Shown in pieces: positions 1 through 8,702 of a DNA stretch of 64,000 nucleotides. A program made the position numbers and the translations under genes. The DNA lies in contig LS483478.1 in the NCBI GenBank assembly GCA_900478215.1, forward strand, positions 3,906,001 through 3,970,000, in the 5' to 3' direction. Position 1 is the stretch's first letter, and the number at the start of each line of letters is the position of its first letter. The notes beneath the pieces were generated by a model. The model was not told the DNA's origin and did no database searches. It saw only the letters and a list, made by a program, of their open reading frames with translations. This stretch comes from Salmonella enterica subsp. houtenae serovar Houten. GTDB lineage: Bacteria > Pseudomonadota > Gammaproteobacteria > Enterobacterales > Enterobacteriaceae.

Positions 1-176
1 CCAGCGTCTACGGCAGAGACGAGGACGGTGATTTTCTGTGCTGTTATGCAAGAAACGCATAGCACGATACATACTTGCATTTTGCCCTTACCCTCATGGC
101 TGATAAGGTCTTTTTGTTTCAGGCTTTTGGCCTGTGGCTACAACCAACACATCATCAAAAAAATTCGGGGATCGTT

Positions 177-848
177 ATGGCGCAACAAGTAGATGAGGCG
201 GCCATGCCGCTTGATACAGAAAAAGTCGGGATAAAGGGATATCTGGCGTTTTTTCTCACTATCATTTTCTTTTCCGGCATGTTTTCCGGAAGCGACGGCT
301 GGTGGCGCGTTTTTGATTTTACCGTACTCAACGGATCATTCGGTCATGTAGCCAGTACGCAGACCTTTCGCGGCGCAGGCGGAACGGGTGCGAAAGATGG
401 CTTCCTTTTTGCGCTGGAGCTGGCGCCGTCGGTCATCCTTTCTCTGGGCATCATCGCAATTACGGATGGACTGGGCGGTCTGCGGGCGGCACAGCAACTG
501 ATGACGCCGATCCTGAAACCGTTGCTTGGCATTCCCGGCATTTGCTCGCTGGCGCTGATCGCCAACCTGCAAAATACCGACGCGGCGGCGGGCATGACCA
601 AAGAGCTGGCGCAGGAAGGCGAAATCACCGAACGCGATAAAGTGATTTTTGCCGCCTGGCAGACCAGCGGCAGCGCTATTATCACCAACTATTTCTCCTC
701 CGGCGTTGCGGTATTTGCCTTTCTGGGGACGTCAGTCATCATTCCGCTGGTGGTCATTCTGCTATTCAAATTTATCGGCGCAAACCTTTTACGCATCTGG
801 ATTAACATCGAAGAACGCCGTCACCCTGCGCAAGGAGCCCAATCATGA
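177..848 (+). CDS. yjiH: YjiH inner membrane protein
   Basis: Polytopic inner-membrane protein of the nucleoside-recognition (Gate) type, 223 residues. Several hydrophobic segments are visible, starting with GYLAFFLTIIFFSGMF near the N terminus. I chose the ATG at 177 because a GGGGA Shine-Dalgarno lies just upstream and this gives the usual family length; an earlier in-frame ATG at 75 would add 34 residues of atypical sequence. Its 3' end overlaps yjiG by 4 bases (ATGA), so the two are translationally coupled. In enterobacteria yjiHG precede iadA; a role in uptake or export of a peptide-derived or nucleoside-like substrate is inferred only from this context. Confidence 0.88.
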   Translation: MAQQVDEAAMPLDTEKVGIKGYLAFFLTIIFFSGMFSGSDGWWRVFDFTVLNGSFGHVASTQTFRGAGGTGAKDGFLFALELAPSVILSLGIIAITDGLGGLRAAQQLMTPILKPLLGIPGICSLALIANLQNTDAAAGMTKELAQEGEITERDKVIFAAWQTSGSAIITNYFSSGVAVFAFLGTSVIIPLVVILLFKFIGANLLRIWINIEERRHPAQGAQS

Positions 849-1306
849 CGACTCAGGTACGTAAGAATGTCATGGATATGTTTATCGATGGCGCACGCCG
901 CGGTTTTACCATCGCCACCACCAACCTGTTACCCAATGTGGTCATGGCATTTGTCATTATTCAGGCGCTGAAAATTACCGGTCTGCTCGACTGGGTAGGT
1001 CATATCTGCCAGCCCGTGATGGCGTTGTGGGGGCTTCCCGGCGAAGCGGCTACGGTACTTCTGGCTTCGCTGATGAGTATGGGCGGCGCCGTTGGCGTGG
1101 CGGCCAGTCTGGCTACCGCCGGCGCGCTAAGCGGTCACGATGTTACCGTGCTACTGCCAGCCATTTACCTGATGGGAAACCCGGTACAGAATGTCGGCCG
1201 CTGCCTCGGTACTGCCGAAGTCAACGCCAAATATTACCCGCATATTATCGCAGTCTGCGCCATCAACGCGCTACTGTCGATCTGGGTCATGCAGCTTATT
1301 GTTTAA
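845..1306 (+). CDS. yjiG: YjiG inner membrane protein
   Basis: Small integral membrane protein (153 residues) of the spore-maturation SpmB / Gate family, the partner of YjiH. It has about four hydrophobic stretches, including a Gly/Ala-rich one (LLASLMSMGGAVGVAASLA). Start overlaps the yjiH stop as ATGA, and iadA follows after 12 bases with a good GGAG ribosome site, so yjiH-yjiG-iadA form one operon. Probably yjiG and yjiH make one transporter-like complex; the substrate is not known to me. Confidence 0.88.
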   Translation: MTTQVRKNVMDMFIDGARRGFTIATTNLLPNVVMAFVIIQALKITGLLDWVGHICQPVMALWGLPGEAATVLLASLMSMGGAVGVAASLATAGALSGHDVTVLLPAIYLMGNPVQNVGRCLGTAEVNAKYYPHIIAVCAINALLSIWVMQLIV

Positions 1307-1318
1307 TAAGGAGTTATC

Positions 1319-2491
1319 ATGCCTGATTTATCCGCCGCGGAGTTTACCTTATTGCAGGGAGCGCACCTGTTCGCGCCAGAAGACCGGGGCATCTGCGATG
1401 TTCTGCTTGCGAATGGCAAAATTATTGCCGTCGGCGCTGATATCCCCGGCGATATCGTACCGGACTGTACGGTTATCAATCTTAGCGGTCGTATGCTGTG
1501 CCCGGGCTTTATCGACCAACACGTTCATCTGATCGGCGGCGGCGGCGAAGCGGGGCCGACGACGCGGACGCCGGAGGTCTCCCTGAGCCGCCTGACGGAG
1601 GCCGGGATCACTACGGTTATCGGCCTGCTTGGCACCGACTCCGTCAGCCGTCATCCCGCGTCGCTGTTAGCCAAAACGCGAGCATTAAATGAGGAAGGAA
1701 TCACTGCCTGGATGCTAACGGGCGCTTATCACGTTCCGTCGCCGACCATTACCGGCTCGGTAGAAAAAGACGTCGCGCTGATCGATCGCGTCATCGGCGT
1801 GAAATGCGCGGTCTCCGATCACCGCTCCGCCGCGCCCGGCGGGAATCAACTCGCCAGCATGGCCGCAGAATCACGCGTTGGCGGCCTGCTGGGCGGCAAA
1901 CCCGGGGTCAGCGTTTTTCATATGGGCAGCAGCAAAAAAGGATTACAGCCGCTGTATGACATTCTGGAAAACAGCGACGTGCCGATCGGTAAACTGCTGC
2001 CTACCCACGTCAACCGTAGCGAGCCTCTTTTCGAGCAGGCGCTGGCGTTCGCGCTTAAAGGCGGCGTGATCGACATAACCTCCAGTATCCCGGATCCCGT
2101 CGCGCCAGCGGATGGCATTGCCAGAGCGGTAAAAGCCGGCGTCCCGCTTTCCCGGGTGACGCTCAGTTCAGATGGCAACGGCAGCCAGCCGCTGTTTGAC
2201 GCGGCCGGCAATCTGACGGGCATCGGCGTCGCAGGCTTCGAAAGTTTGCTGGAGACGTTGCAGACGCTGGTTAACCACTACGGATTTAGCCTGACCGATG
2301 CGCTGCGCCCGCTGACGACCAACGTCGCCGCCTTTCTCAGTCTGGACGGGAAGGGCGAGATTCGTCCCGGTAACGATGCGGATCTGCTCGTTTTTAGCGC
2401 GGATTTACGCATTGAGCAGGTGTATGCGCGCGGCAAACGCATGGTCAACGAAGGTAAAGCGTGCGTGAAAGGTACCTTTGAACCAGCGTAA
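1319..2491 (+). CDS. iadA: Isoaspartyl dipeptidase IadA
   Basis: Zinc metallopeptidase of the amidohydrolase superfamily that hydrolyses beta-aspartyl (isoaspartyl) dipeptides, which arise from protein damage. 390 residues, the normal family length. The HxH metal site is visible in DQHVHLIGGGGE, a Lys in GVKCAVSDHRSA fits the bridging carboxylated lysine, further ligands lie in LLPTHVNRSEP, and the catalytic Asp in LSSDGNGSQP. Third gene of the yjiHG-iadA operon. Cytosolic enzyme; the operon suggests import and use of isoaspartyl peptides, which is inference. Confidence 0.96.
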   Translation: MPDLSAAEFTLLQGAHLFAPEDRGICDVLLANGKIIAVGADIPGDIVPDCTVINLSGRMLCPGFIDQHVHLIGGGGEAGPTTRTPEVSLSRLTEAGITTVIGLLGTDSVSRHPASLLAKTRALNEEGITAWMLTGAYHVPSPTITGSVEKDVALIDRVIGVKCAVSDHRSAAPGGNQLASMAAESRVGGLLGGKPGVSVFHMGSSKKGLQPLYDILENSDVPIGKLLPTHVNRSEPLFEQALAFALKGGVIDITSSIPDPVAPADGIARAVKAGVPLSRVTLSSDGNGSQPLFDAAGNLTGIGVAGFESLLETLQTLVNHYGFSLTDALRPLTTNVAAFLSLDGKGEIRPGNDADLLVFSADLRIEQVYARGKRMVNEGKACVKGTFEPA

Positions 2492-2609
2492 TGCCTGCTA
2501 ATTTCAGGTTGCCTCGTCACGACATTCTGAAAGAGGACGGGATAAGCGGTTGTCAGCCGCCCGAATGGACGTAGAATGCCCCTTCGGGCGGCTGGCAGGA
2601 TAACGATAA

Positions 2610-3518
2610 ATGGATGTAACTGGAGCAGGTTTGCACAATATTGAGACAAAATGGCTGTATGATTTTCTGACGCTGGAAAAGTGCCGCAATTTCTCTCAGG
2701 CCGCGATTATCCGCAACGTATCGCAACCCGCCTTTAGCCGGCGGATTCGCGCCCTGGAGCAGGCCGTGGGCGTTGAACTCTTTAATCGACACATCTCGCC
2801 GCTACAACTTTCCGAACAGGGTAAAATCTTTCATTCCCAGGTTCGCCACCTATTACAGCAGCTGGAAAGCAATCTGACCGAACTGCGTGGCGGCAGCGAT
2901 TATACGCTGCGTAAAATTAAGATTGCCGCCGCCCACTCGCTCTCCCTCGGCCTGTTGCCGACTATCGTTAAGCAGATGCCGACGCAGTTTACCTACTCCG
3001 TTGAAGCGATAGATGTCGACCAGGCGGTGGATATGTTACGTGAGGGACAGAGCGATTTTATCTTTTCTTATCACGATGAAAACCTGCAACAAGCGCCGTT
3101 TGATAATATCCGCCTGTTTGAGTCGCGACTGTTTCCCGTCTGCGCCAGCAATGGTCAGGGCGAGCCGCGTTATACCCTTGAGCAGCCGCACTTTCCGCTG
3201 CTTAATTACAGCCAGAACTCCTATATGGGCCGGTTGATAAATCGTACCCTGACTCGCCATGCTGAGCTGAGTTTTAGTACATTTTTCGTCTCTTCGATGA
3301 GTGAATTGTTAAAACAGGTGGCGATGGACGGCTGCGGAGTCGCCTGGTTGCCCGAATATGCTATCCGCCAGGAGATTACCGACGGACGCCTGATTGTGCT
3401 TAATGCCGACGAACTGGTTATCCCGATTCAGGCTTATGCCTATCGCATGAATACCCGTATGAGTCAGGTAGCCGAAACGTTTTGGCGCGACCTGCGCGGG
3501 CTTCAGGCCGCGCTGTAG
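2610..3518 (+). CDS. hypT: LysR-type regulator HypT (YjiE/QseD)
   Basis: LysR-family transcription factor, 302 residues. The N-terminal winged HTH is clear (FLTLEKCRNFSQAAIIRN followed by SQPAFSRRIRALE) and the rest is a periplasmic-binding-like effector domain. In E. coli the orthologue HypT (YjiE) responds to hypochlorite by methionine oxidation and controls Met/Cys biosynthesis and iron genes; it has also been called QseD. It has the same neighbours here as in other enterobacteria (iadA upstream). An alternative start downstream is possible, but the N terminus up to HNIETKWLYDF is conserved with E. coli as I remember it. Confidence 0.93.
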   Translation: MDVTGAGLHNIETKWLYDFLTLEKCRNFSQAAIIRNVSQPAFSRRIRALEQAVGVELFNRHISPLQLSEQGKIFHSQVRHLLQQLESNLTELRGGSDYTLRKIKIAAAHSLSLGLLPTIVKQMPTQFTYSVEAIDVDQAVDMLREGQSDFIFSYHDENLQQAPFDNIRLFESRLFPVCASNGQGEPRYTLEQPHFPLLNYSQNSYMGRLINRTLTRHAELSFSTFFVSSMSELLKQVAMDGCGVAWLPEYAIRQEITDGRLIVLNADELVIPIQAYAYRMNTRMSQVAETFWRDLRGLQAAL

Positions 3519-3522
3519 ACAA

Positions 3523-4266
3523 TCAGGCGGTAAGGCGTTGAAGGCGTTGTTCCCCGGTCACAGAGGCGCAAGTGTCCGGCCAGGACTCATACCAACGAAT
3601 CGCCGCGCGTACCAGCGATGCCGTGGAGTCTATCATCGGGCACGCTATCGCGCCTTCATGTTCGGCCACAATAAGCGGGATTTCGGTACAGCCCATAATA
3701 ATTGCCTGAGCGCCGCGGGCGATAAGTCTATCGATTTGCGGCAGCAACAGCGCTTGCGCCGCTGGTTTATCGCCGCGTTTACGCGCATAAATAGCCTGCA
3801 TGACCAGCGCCTGTCCCGCCTCCTCCGGCTGAATTAATGTCAGTCCATGCGCCAGAGCTTTCTTTTGATATAACCCGGTCGCCAGCGTCGCATTTGTCGC
3901 CAGCAGCCCAATGTGCCGCGCCGATGGCGGAATGTCTTCCAGGGTGGCGTCCAGGATGCTGATCATTCGCGCTTTCGCGACGTTCTGTAAATCATCAAAC
4001 CAGTAATGCGCAGTGTTGCATGGGATAACGATACACTCCGCCCCGGCATCTTCCAGCATATGCAGATAACGCTCCAGATAACGGTATGGCGAAGGTCCGC
4101 CGGATAACAGACATGCCGTACGATCGGGAATATCAGGAATAGAGCTGACAATGAGCGGAATGTGTTGTTGATCGCAACTGGCATGTCGCAATTCAACAAA
4201 TTTTTCTAACATATCCGCCGTTGCCGCAGGTCCCATTCCCCCCAGTATCCCAATGGTGTGTTTCAT
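3523..4266 (-). CDS. Aspartate/glutamate racemase family protein
   Basis: Cofactor-independent amino-acid racemase of the Asp/Glu/hydantoin family, 247 residues. Both catalytic cysteines are visible: CNTAH in the first half and MGCTEIP in the second. The N terminus GILGGMGPAAT is the family signature. It converges on hypT with only four bases between stops. In S. Typhimurium the equivalent locus is annotated as aspartate racemase (STM4510). Likely supplies D-aspartate or recycles D-amino acids; the substrate cannot be read from the sequence. Confidence 0.9.
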   Translation of the reverse strand: MKHTIGILGGMGPAATADMLEKFVELRHASCDQQHIPLIVSSIPDIPDRTACLLSGGPSPYRYLERYLHMLEDAGAECIVIPCNTAHYWFDDLQNVAKARMISILDATLEDIPPSARHIGLLATNATLATGLYQKKALAHGLTLIQPEEAGQALVMQAIYARKRGDKPAAQALLLPQIDRLIARGAQAIIMGCTEIPLIVAEHEGAIACPMIDSTASLVRAAIRWYESWPDTCASVTGEQRLQRLTA

Positions 4267-4496
4267 CGCTTTTCCCGCTTATTTACGTCAAGGTCAGAAA
4301 CACACTATCAATTTGATGTGTATATAAAAAATGCCGTTTTATTAGCGGCTATGCGTAAAAATCATAACGGGTGTAAAGGGCCACGCGTTATAGCATATCT
4401 AAGCAATCGACTGGCTACACAAACGCTAACTTACCTTTGCAAGCCGCTAAACGCCGCTTCGCCACACGGGGTCCCCCGTGCAAGACGGTGTTGTCC

Positions 4497-4943
4497 TCAT
4501 CGCCATAACACCTGCCGGCGGATAGGCAGCCGTGTTTTGCTTTTTGGCGCCAATGCGGGTATATCCCAGCGAATATGGCTATAAACCAAATCCACGGTCT
4601 CCGTGGCGTTGTCTGCAGCATCGCCATGATTGCTCACGCGTGAAATCCGCACATTGGTGAGCCTATAAATAATAAATGGCAGCATTGCGCCCTTATCACT
4701 ACGGCATAATGTCAGCACACCTTCTTTCACCGTTTTCCCGCTACGATAGTGCTCATAGAGCCCTGGCGTAGCAAGATCGACAGGCTTCGTCAGCGTCAAC
4801 CCTCCAATATATGTCCCTCTCGCTTCGCCGGACTTCCGCTTCGTCGGATGGTGGTTGTAAGCAATAAGTTTTATTTGTTTTTCGAAGCCTTTGGTCTGGC
4901 TTTCACCTTCAATACCGTCCAGTTTTAAATAGATGGCGTCCAT
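4497..4943 (-). CDS. Orphan Hcp-like protein
   Basis: 148-residue protein with the Hcp (type VI secretion tube) start signature DAIYLKLDGIEGES and a beta-rich body. The upstream in-frame ATG at 5027 would add 28 atypical residues; the ATG at 4943 sits directly behind a GGAGGGAGG ribosome site and gives normal Hcp length. No other type VI gene is in this window, so this is an orphan Hcp. It could form or cap Hcp hexamers of a type VI system elsewhere in the genome, or carry an effector-like C-terminal part (after about residue 120 it becomes basic). Function beyond the fold is not resolved. Confidence 0.75.
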   Translation of the reverse strand: MDAIYLKLDGIEGESQTKGFEKQIKLIAYNHHPTKRKSGEARGTYIGGLTLTKPVDLATPGLYEHYRSGKTVKEGVLTLCRSDKGAMLPFIIYRLTNVRISRVSNHGDAADNATETVDLVYSHIRWDIPALAPKSKTRLPIRRQVLWR

Positions 4944-5583
4944 CCTCCCTCCGTGATTATCAGGCGGCAAAGCGGGCTGACAAGGACAGAACGCAAACAA
5001 TGAGAGAACGTTCCATTTTCCAGCCATCGCGTTGGCTCCTTATATACCAGATTAAATACCCAACAATCTGATATGACTGGATTCTTGCTAAATACCCTCT
5101 GCCATAGACTATCCCTTTTACAATAGCGTTACTGTCGTAAAATCTATTACGTCTGGCATTCGAGCATGGTTTTCTGAATAATCATAACCGCTATAAGAAC
5201 CATATCAAAAAAGAAATATCAATATCATTTCTTATTTTTATCCGAGAAATTACTTAATTGCGCAAAATAAAAATATAGACAATTCTTATTCCTTTTCACA
5301 TCAATGGCTTGTTTAGAATTTTGTAATAGCAATAACAACCATTCCAATAGAACATATTTAGTATGTGAATATATTTAATGCTTTTATTCCACGCGGAGTT
5401 ATCACAGTAATAAATGATTTACATCAAAAATGCGCGTTTCAGCGCGACGTATTTTTGGGCTGCAATTTATAAAATTGTGTCTCAGCGTAAGCGATATGTT
5501 CTACGGTTAGGCGATATGACCTTGCTCCCGAACGGTACGCCAGCCGCTTTACCCTTACGTTTAGTCGTGATACGTTAAGTCAC
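4944..5583. other. AT-rich intergenic region
   Basis: About 640 bases between the hcp-like gene and the trpS2 leader, with low GC in 5050-5480. It must hold the hcp promoter on the minus strand and the trpS2 promoter on the plus strand. I see no convincing ORF with a ribosome site and no clear TrpR operator. The AT richness suggests H-NS binding, which is inference. Confidence 0.5.
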
Positions 5584-5643
5584 ATGAACATGAAACGATC
5601 CAATGCTACGCAACGTCATCTCCGCTGGTGGCTGCCTTCCTGA
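5584..5643 (+). CDS. Putative Trp leader peptide of trpS2
   Basis: A 19-codon ORF, reading MNMKRSNATQRHLRWWLPS, ends with TGA at 5641-5643. It holds two adjacent TGG (Trp) codons at 5626-5631, followed at once by four mutually complementary segments (see the attenuator entry) and then trpS2, a tryptophanyl-tRNA synthetase gene. Tandem codons for the amino acid that charges the downstream enzyme are the hallmark of leader peptides in ribosome-mediated attenuation. There is no strong Shine-Dalgarno before 5584 and a second ATG at 5590 could be the start, so translation needs to be shown. Confidence 0.7.
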   Translation: MNMKRSNATQRHLRWWLPS

Positions 5644-5696
5644 AGGCGGCACGGATCAGTATTCCTCTTTCAGTAGCCGCCGAAAGGCGGCTACTG
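5631..5696 (+). promoter_or_regulatory. Putative Trp attenuator of trpS2
   Basis: Four segments can pair in the classic exclusive way. Segment 1 GCTGCCTT (5631-5638) pairs with segment 2 AAGGCGGC (5643-5650). Segment 2 can instead pair with GCCGCC in segment 3 (5676-5681). Segment 3 CAGTAGCCGCC (5671-5681) and segment 4 GGCGGCTACTG (5686-5696) form a perfect 11-bp stem with a GAAA loop. A ribosome stalled at the Trp codons 5626-5631 would cover segment 1 and favour the 2:3 antiterminator. The U-run after the 3:4 stem is weak (TATTTC), so it might act on translation or be a poor terminator. Confidence 0.68.
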
Positions 5697-5744
5697 TATT
5701 TCAGGACGTCTTTCGGCTTCAAAGTAAGCATAAAGGAGTCCTTG

Positions 5745-6758
5745 ATGAACACCCTCCCCATCATTCTGACAGGCGATCGTCCCACCGGCGCTCTGCACCT
5801 CGGCCATTATGTTGGTTCACTACGCCAGCGCGTCGCGCTGCAGCATGATCACCAACAGTATGTCCTGATTGCCGACCTGCAGGGACTCACCGATAACGGC
5901 AGTAATCCGCAAAAAATCCGTGATAATATCCCGGAAGTATTAGCCGACTATCTGGCCGTCGGTATCGATCCCGCGCTAACGACGATCTGTCTTCAATCCG
6001 CTTTACCCGCCCTCGCCGAATTAACGGTGCTGTATATGAATATTGTTACCGTCGCCAGAGTAGAGCGTAATCCTACGGTTAAAAATGAGATTGCCCAGAA
6101 AGGCTTTGCCCGTTCTCTGCCGGTCGGGTTTATGGTGTATCCCATTAGCCAGGCGGCAGATATCACCGCCTTTAAAGCCGAACGGGTACCGGTTGGCGAC
6201 GATCAGTTACCCATGATTGAGCAAACGAATGAGATTGTTCATAAGATGAATAGCCTTTTCCCCTCGCCGGTATTACGGCACTGTCAGGCGCTACTGAGCG
6301 ATACGGGTCGTTTGCCCGGCATTGACGGCAGCGCCAAGATGTCGAAATCGCTTGGCAATGCCCTGCTTCTTTCCGCCAGTGAGGAAACAATTCACCGTGC
6401 GGTCAGTGCGATGTATACCGATCCCGGTCATTTAAAAATTAGCGATCCGGGAAAAATAGAAGGTAACGTCGTCTTTACGTGGCTGGATGCGTTCCATCCG
6501 GATAAAGCCAAAGTCGCGGCGATGAAGGCACATTATCAAGAAGGCGGATTAGGCGATCGTGTCTGTAAAAATGAGCTGGAGACCTGTCTGCAAGAGTTGC
6601 TCGCGCCAATACGCGAACGGCGGGCAACCTTTATTGCGGATAAGGGAATGCTAATGGAATTGCTGAAAAAAGGTAGCGAGCGGGCGCATGAGGTCACTCA
6701 AAAGACGCTACAAGAAGTCAAACGTGGACTGGATCTGCCCACGCTATTGCAGGTATAA
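5745..6758 (+). CDS. trpS2: Tryptophanyl-tRNA synthetase, second copy (TrpS2)
   Basis: Class I aminoacyl-tRNA synthetase charging tRNA-Trp, 337 residues from the ATG at 5745. Chosen start has an AAAGGAG site nine bases upstream; the longer frame from 5628 runs through the attenuator and lacks a ribosome site. The HIGH-type motif is in GALHLGHYVGS and KMSKS in SAKMSKSLGN. Salmonella carries this in addition to the housekeeping trpS near dam. Second TrpRS copies often give resistance to TrpRS inhibitors or serve under Trp starvation; the leader with tandem Trp codons upstream supports induction when charged tRNA-Trp is low. Confidence 0.93.
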   Translation: MNTLPIILTGDRPTGALHLGHYVGSLRQRVALQHDHQQYVLIADLQGLTDNGSNPQKIRDNIPEVLADYLAVGIDPALTTICLQSALPALAELTVLYMNIVTVARVERNPTVKNEIAQKGFARSLPVGFMVYPISQAADITAFKAERVPVGDDQLPMIEQTNEIVHKMNSLFPSPVLRHCQALLSDTGRLPGIDGSAKMSKSLGNALLLSASEETIHRAVSAMYTDPGHLKISDPGKIEGNVVFTWLDAFHPDKAKVAAMKAHYQEGGLGDRVCKNELETCLQELLAPIRERRATFIADKGMLMELLKKGSERAHEVTQKTLQEVKRGLDLPTLLQV

Positions 6759-7532
6759 TCAGGCGTCAACTTTGTCCAGCGGCCATGACTCAAACAGGTA
6801 ACCGTCAAAGTAGATATCATCAACATTGGAAAACTCCAGCAGACGCTGCTTCACGTTTTCCAGGTGCTGCCACATCGCCAGCTTCGCTGCGCGGGCATCT
6901 TTCTTAATTAACGCCGCGAGGATCTGCTTATGATCGACCAGCCACTCCTTACGGTAAAGCGTATCGCCCAGATGGCTATGAAGCTGGAGCCACATCGGGT
7001 TATTTTCACGCCATTGCCAGGACTGGCGGAAGAGTTCGACCAACATACTGTTATGGGTCGCTTCAGCAATGGCCAGATGAAATTGCATATCGCCGCTTTC
7101 TGAGCCGCCCGGCGCGCTGGAGGCGAGCTCTCGCTCTTCCAACTGTAATGCCTGGCGCATTTTAATGATGTCTTCGCGGGTGGCCTGCAAAGCGGCAAAT
7201 TCAGCGATATTGCTTTCCAGCAACTGGCGCGCCTGCAACAGTTCAAACGGCCCTGCGTCATTACAGTGATTTACCTCAGCACCTTCAATCTCGTCATCAG
7301 CCGCGCTGTCGAGCACGTAAATTCCGGCACCGCGGCGAACTTCAACCAACCCTTTAATTTCCAGCATGATCAGAGCTTCACGCACGACGGTACGCGTCAC
7401 ATTGAGCCTCTCAGCGATCTCTCGCTCCGGTGGCAATCGCTCCCCGGGGCAGTACGGCGTCTGAACAATCAGATCGCGTATCATTGCGCCCACTTCCTGG
7501 TAGGGTCTTTGCTGAGAAGTGTTTGATTTCAT
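6759..7532 (-). CDS. uxuR: GntR/FadR-family regulator UxuR
   Basis: 257-residue transcriptional repressor with an N-terminal winged HTH (GERLPPEREIAERLNVTRTVVREAL) and a FadR-type C-terminal all-helical effector domain. It is nearly identical to E. coli UxuR, which represses the hexuronate (fructuronate/glucuronate) genes uxuAB and gntP and is relieved by fructuronate. It converges on trpS2 with no space between stops. The uxuAB genes are not next to it here. A uronate-polysaccharide locus lies 3 kb away (10.4-22.9 kb), whose end products could feed the UxuR-controlled pathway. Confidence 0.95.
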   Translation of the reverse strand: MKSNTSQQRPYQEVGAMIRDLIVQTPYCPGERLPPEREIAERLNVTRTVVREALIMLEIKGLVEVRRGAGIYVLDSAADDEIEGAEVNHCNDAGPFELLQARQLLESNIAEFAALQATREDIIKMRQALQLEERELASSAPGGSESGDMQFHLAIAEATHNSMLVELFRQSWQWRENNPMWLQLHSHLGDTLYRKEWLVDHKQILAALIKKDARAAKLAMWQHLENVKQRLLEFSNVDDIYFDGYLFESWPLDKVDA

Positions 7533-7907
7533 ATTGGTCGTGCCCGTCCGATGCGATTTCCCGGTATCAGACTATAGCATTTGTAAAAAAGGATAGCACG
7601 CTTAGCACACCAAAAACGCGAAACTGGTCAACCAACAGAACAATAATGCGCCCCGTTATACCGGTAATAACGTCAGATGAAGGTAAAAATAAAAAATAAT
7701 ACCTGACTGATAATACTCCTTAAGCCCTGGGGCCTGACTATAAATGTCATTATTGGTTTACCAATATAAAATTTATCAACCAAAATTCAATCTATAAAAT
7801 GTGCTTGCGCGTTAACAGGCACACAGCCTCTGACATAGCATGATGGGCGAAAAATTCGCGTTATCGCCAGTGCAAACGCATCGTCCGATTCAGAAGGCTT
7901 TTCAGCT
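7533..7907. other. Intergenic region upstream of uxuR
   Basis: 375 bases between the divergently placed uxuR start and the end of the DUF302 gene. The first 200 bases should carry the uxuR promoter and, if autoregulated, a UxuR operator, but I could not pick a convincing palindrome. No gene seen. Confidence 0.4.
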
Positions 7908-8369
7908 TTAGTGGATACTTTTTTCAACAAGCTGTTCCAGCTTTTTCAAAGCCTGTATGGCTGTGGCATCAAGGCCATAACGTTGCAGCGTTTCGGCTGG
8001 ATGATAACTGACTAACGCTCGCCCATCGGCTTGCTGACTAATGAGAACCCGAAACGGTAAATCCAGCGCCAGTTCGGGATGCGCCAGCATGAGAGGCGTT
8101 CCGCCTTTAGGGTTGCCAAAGACCAGAACCGTTGTTGGCGGCATTTTCAGGTTAACATTTTGTGCCGCTCTGGCATGGTCAAATTCCCCAAATAACACCA
8201 GACCGTTATCAGCGACAGCCTGCATCAACCGCGACCGGGTTTGCGGATAGTCATAGGCGCTGTATGTTTTAATCATGGTTATCGCTCCGTCATCCGTTGC
8301 AAATCCAGACCTTATTAAGATTAACATCAACGTTATCGCCAGTAAAAATGGCTTTAAAAGAGTACGCAT
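7908..8369 (-). CDS. DUF302 protein, exported
   Basis: 153 residues from the ATG at 8369 (AGAGAAGA ribosome site). A clear signal peptide (LLKPFLLAITLMLILIRSGFA) directs export, then a DUF302 domain follows with the typical pattern: alternating residues around FGEFDHA, VLVFGNPKGGTPLM and PFRVLISQ. DUF302 proteins are small periplasmic or cytosolic alpha/beta proteins of uncertain function; some are near metal or redox genes. It stands alone, downstream (in its own sense) of the 8703-9614 gene after a gap of 333 bases. Confidence 0.82.
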   Translation of the reverse strand: MRTLLKPFLLAITLMLILIRSGFATDDGAITMIKTYSAYDYPQTRSRLMQAVADNGLVLFGEFDHARAAQNVNLKMPPTTVLVFGNPKGGTPLMLAHPELALDLPFRVLISQQADGRALVSYHPAETLQRYGLDATAIQALKKLEQLVEKSIH

Positions 8370-8702
8370 TCTTCTCTCTCCCTGACCCAATGTTCATAAG
8401 TAAGTACGACACAAACGATATGCAGACTAAATATCAGTAATAGTACTGTATCGCTTATTATTACACTAAACAGCTCCCCATTAAAAAAGTAGACGGCAGG
8501 ATAAAAAACTCAGACGCCTGAACAAATTTAAATAGAGATGATACATTCTGATCTGGCGCCTTGCCCATCAGGCGTAATTGTTGCAGACAGTTTGGACGCG
8601 GAAGAGCCGGCGCGTACACGTAGTATGCGAGCATACCTCGTGGTGATACTGGCAAATAAAATAGTCTGATGGGTCAGACAGTTAGCGACAACATGATTAT
8701 TA
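8370..8702. other. Intergenic region
   Basis: 333 bases between two minus-strand genes. An imperfect hairpin (CACGTAGTATGC at 8617-8628 with GCATACCTCGTG at 8631-8642) lies here, without a U-run in either direction. The short ORFs in it lack ribosome sites and I do not call them. Confidence 0.35.

Noticed and set aside
4258..4584. 108-residue plus-strand ORF overlapping the hcp-like gene
   Set aside because: Antisense to the hcp-like gene end and basic, random-looking.
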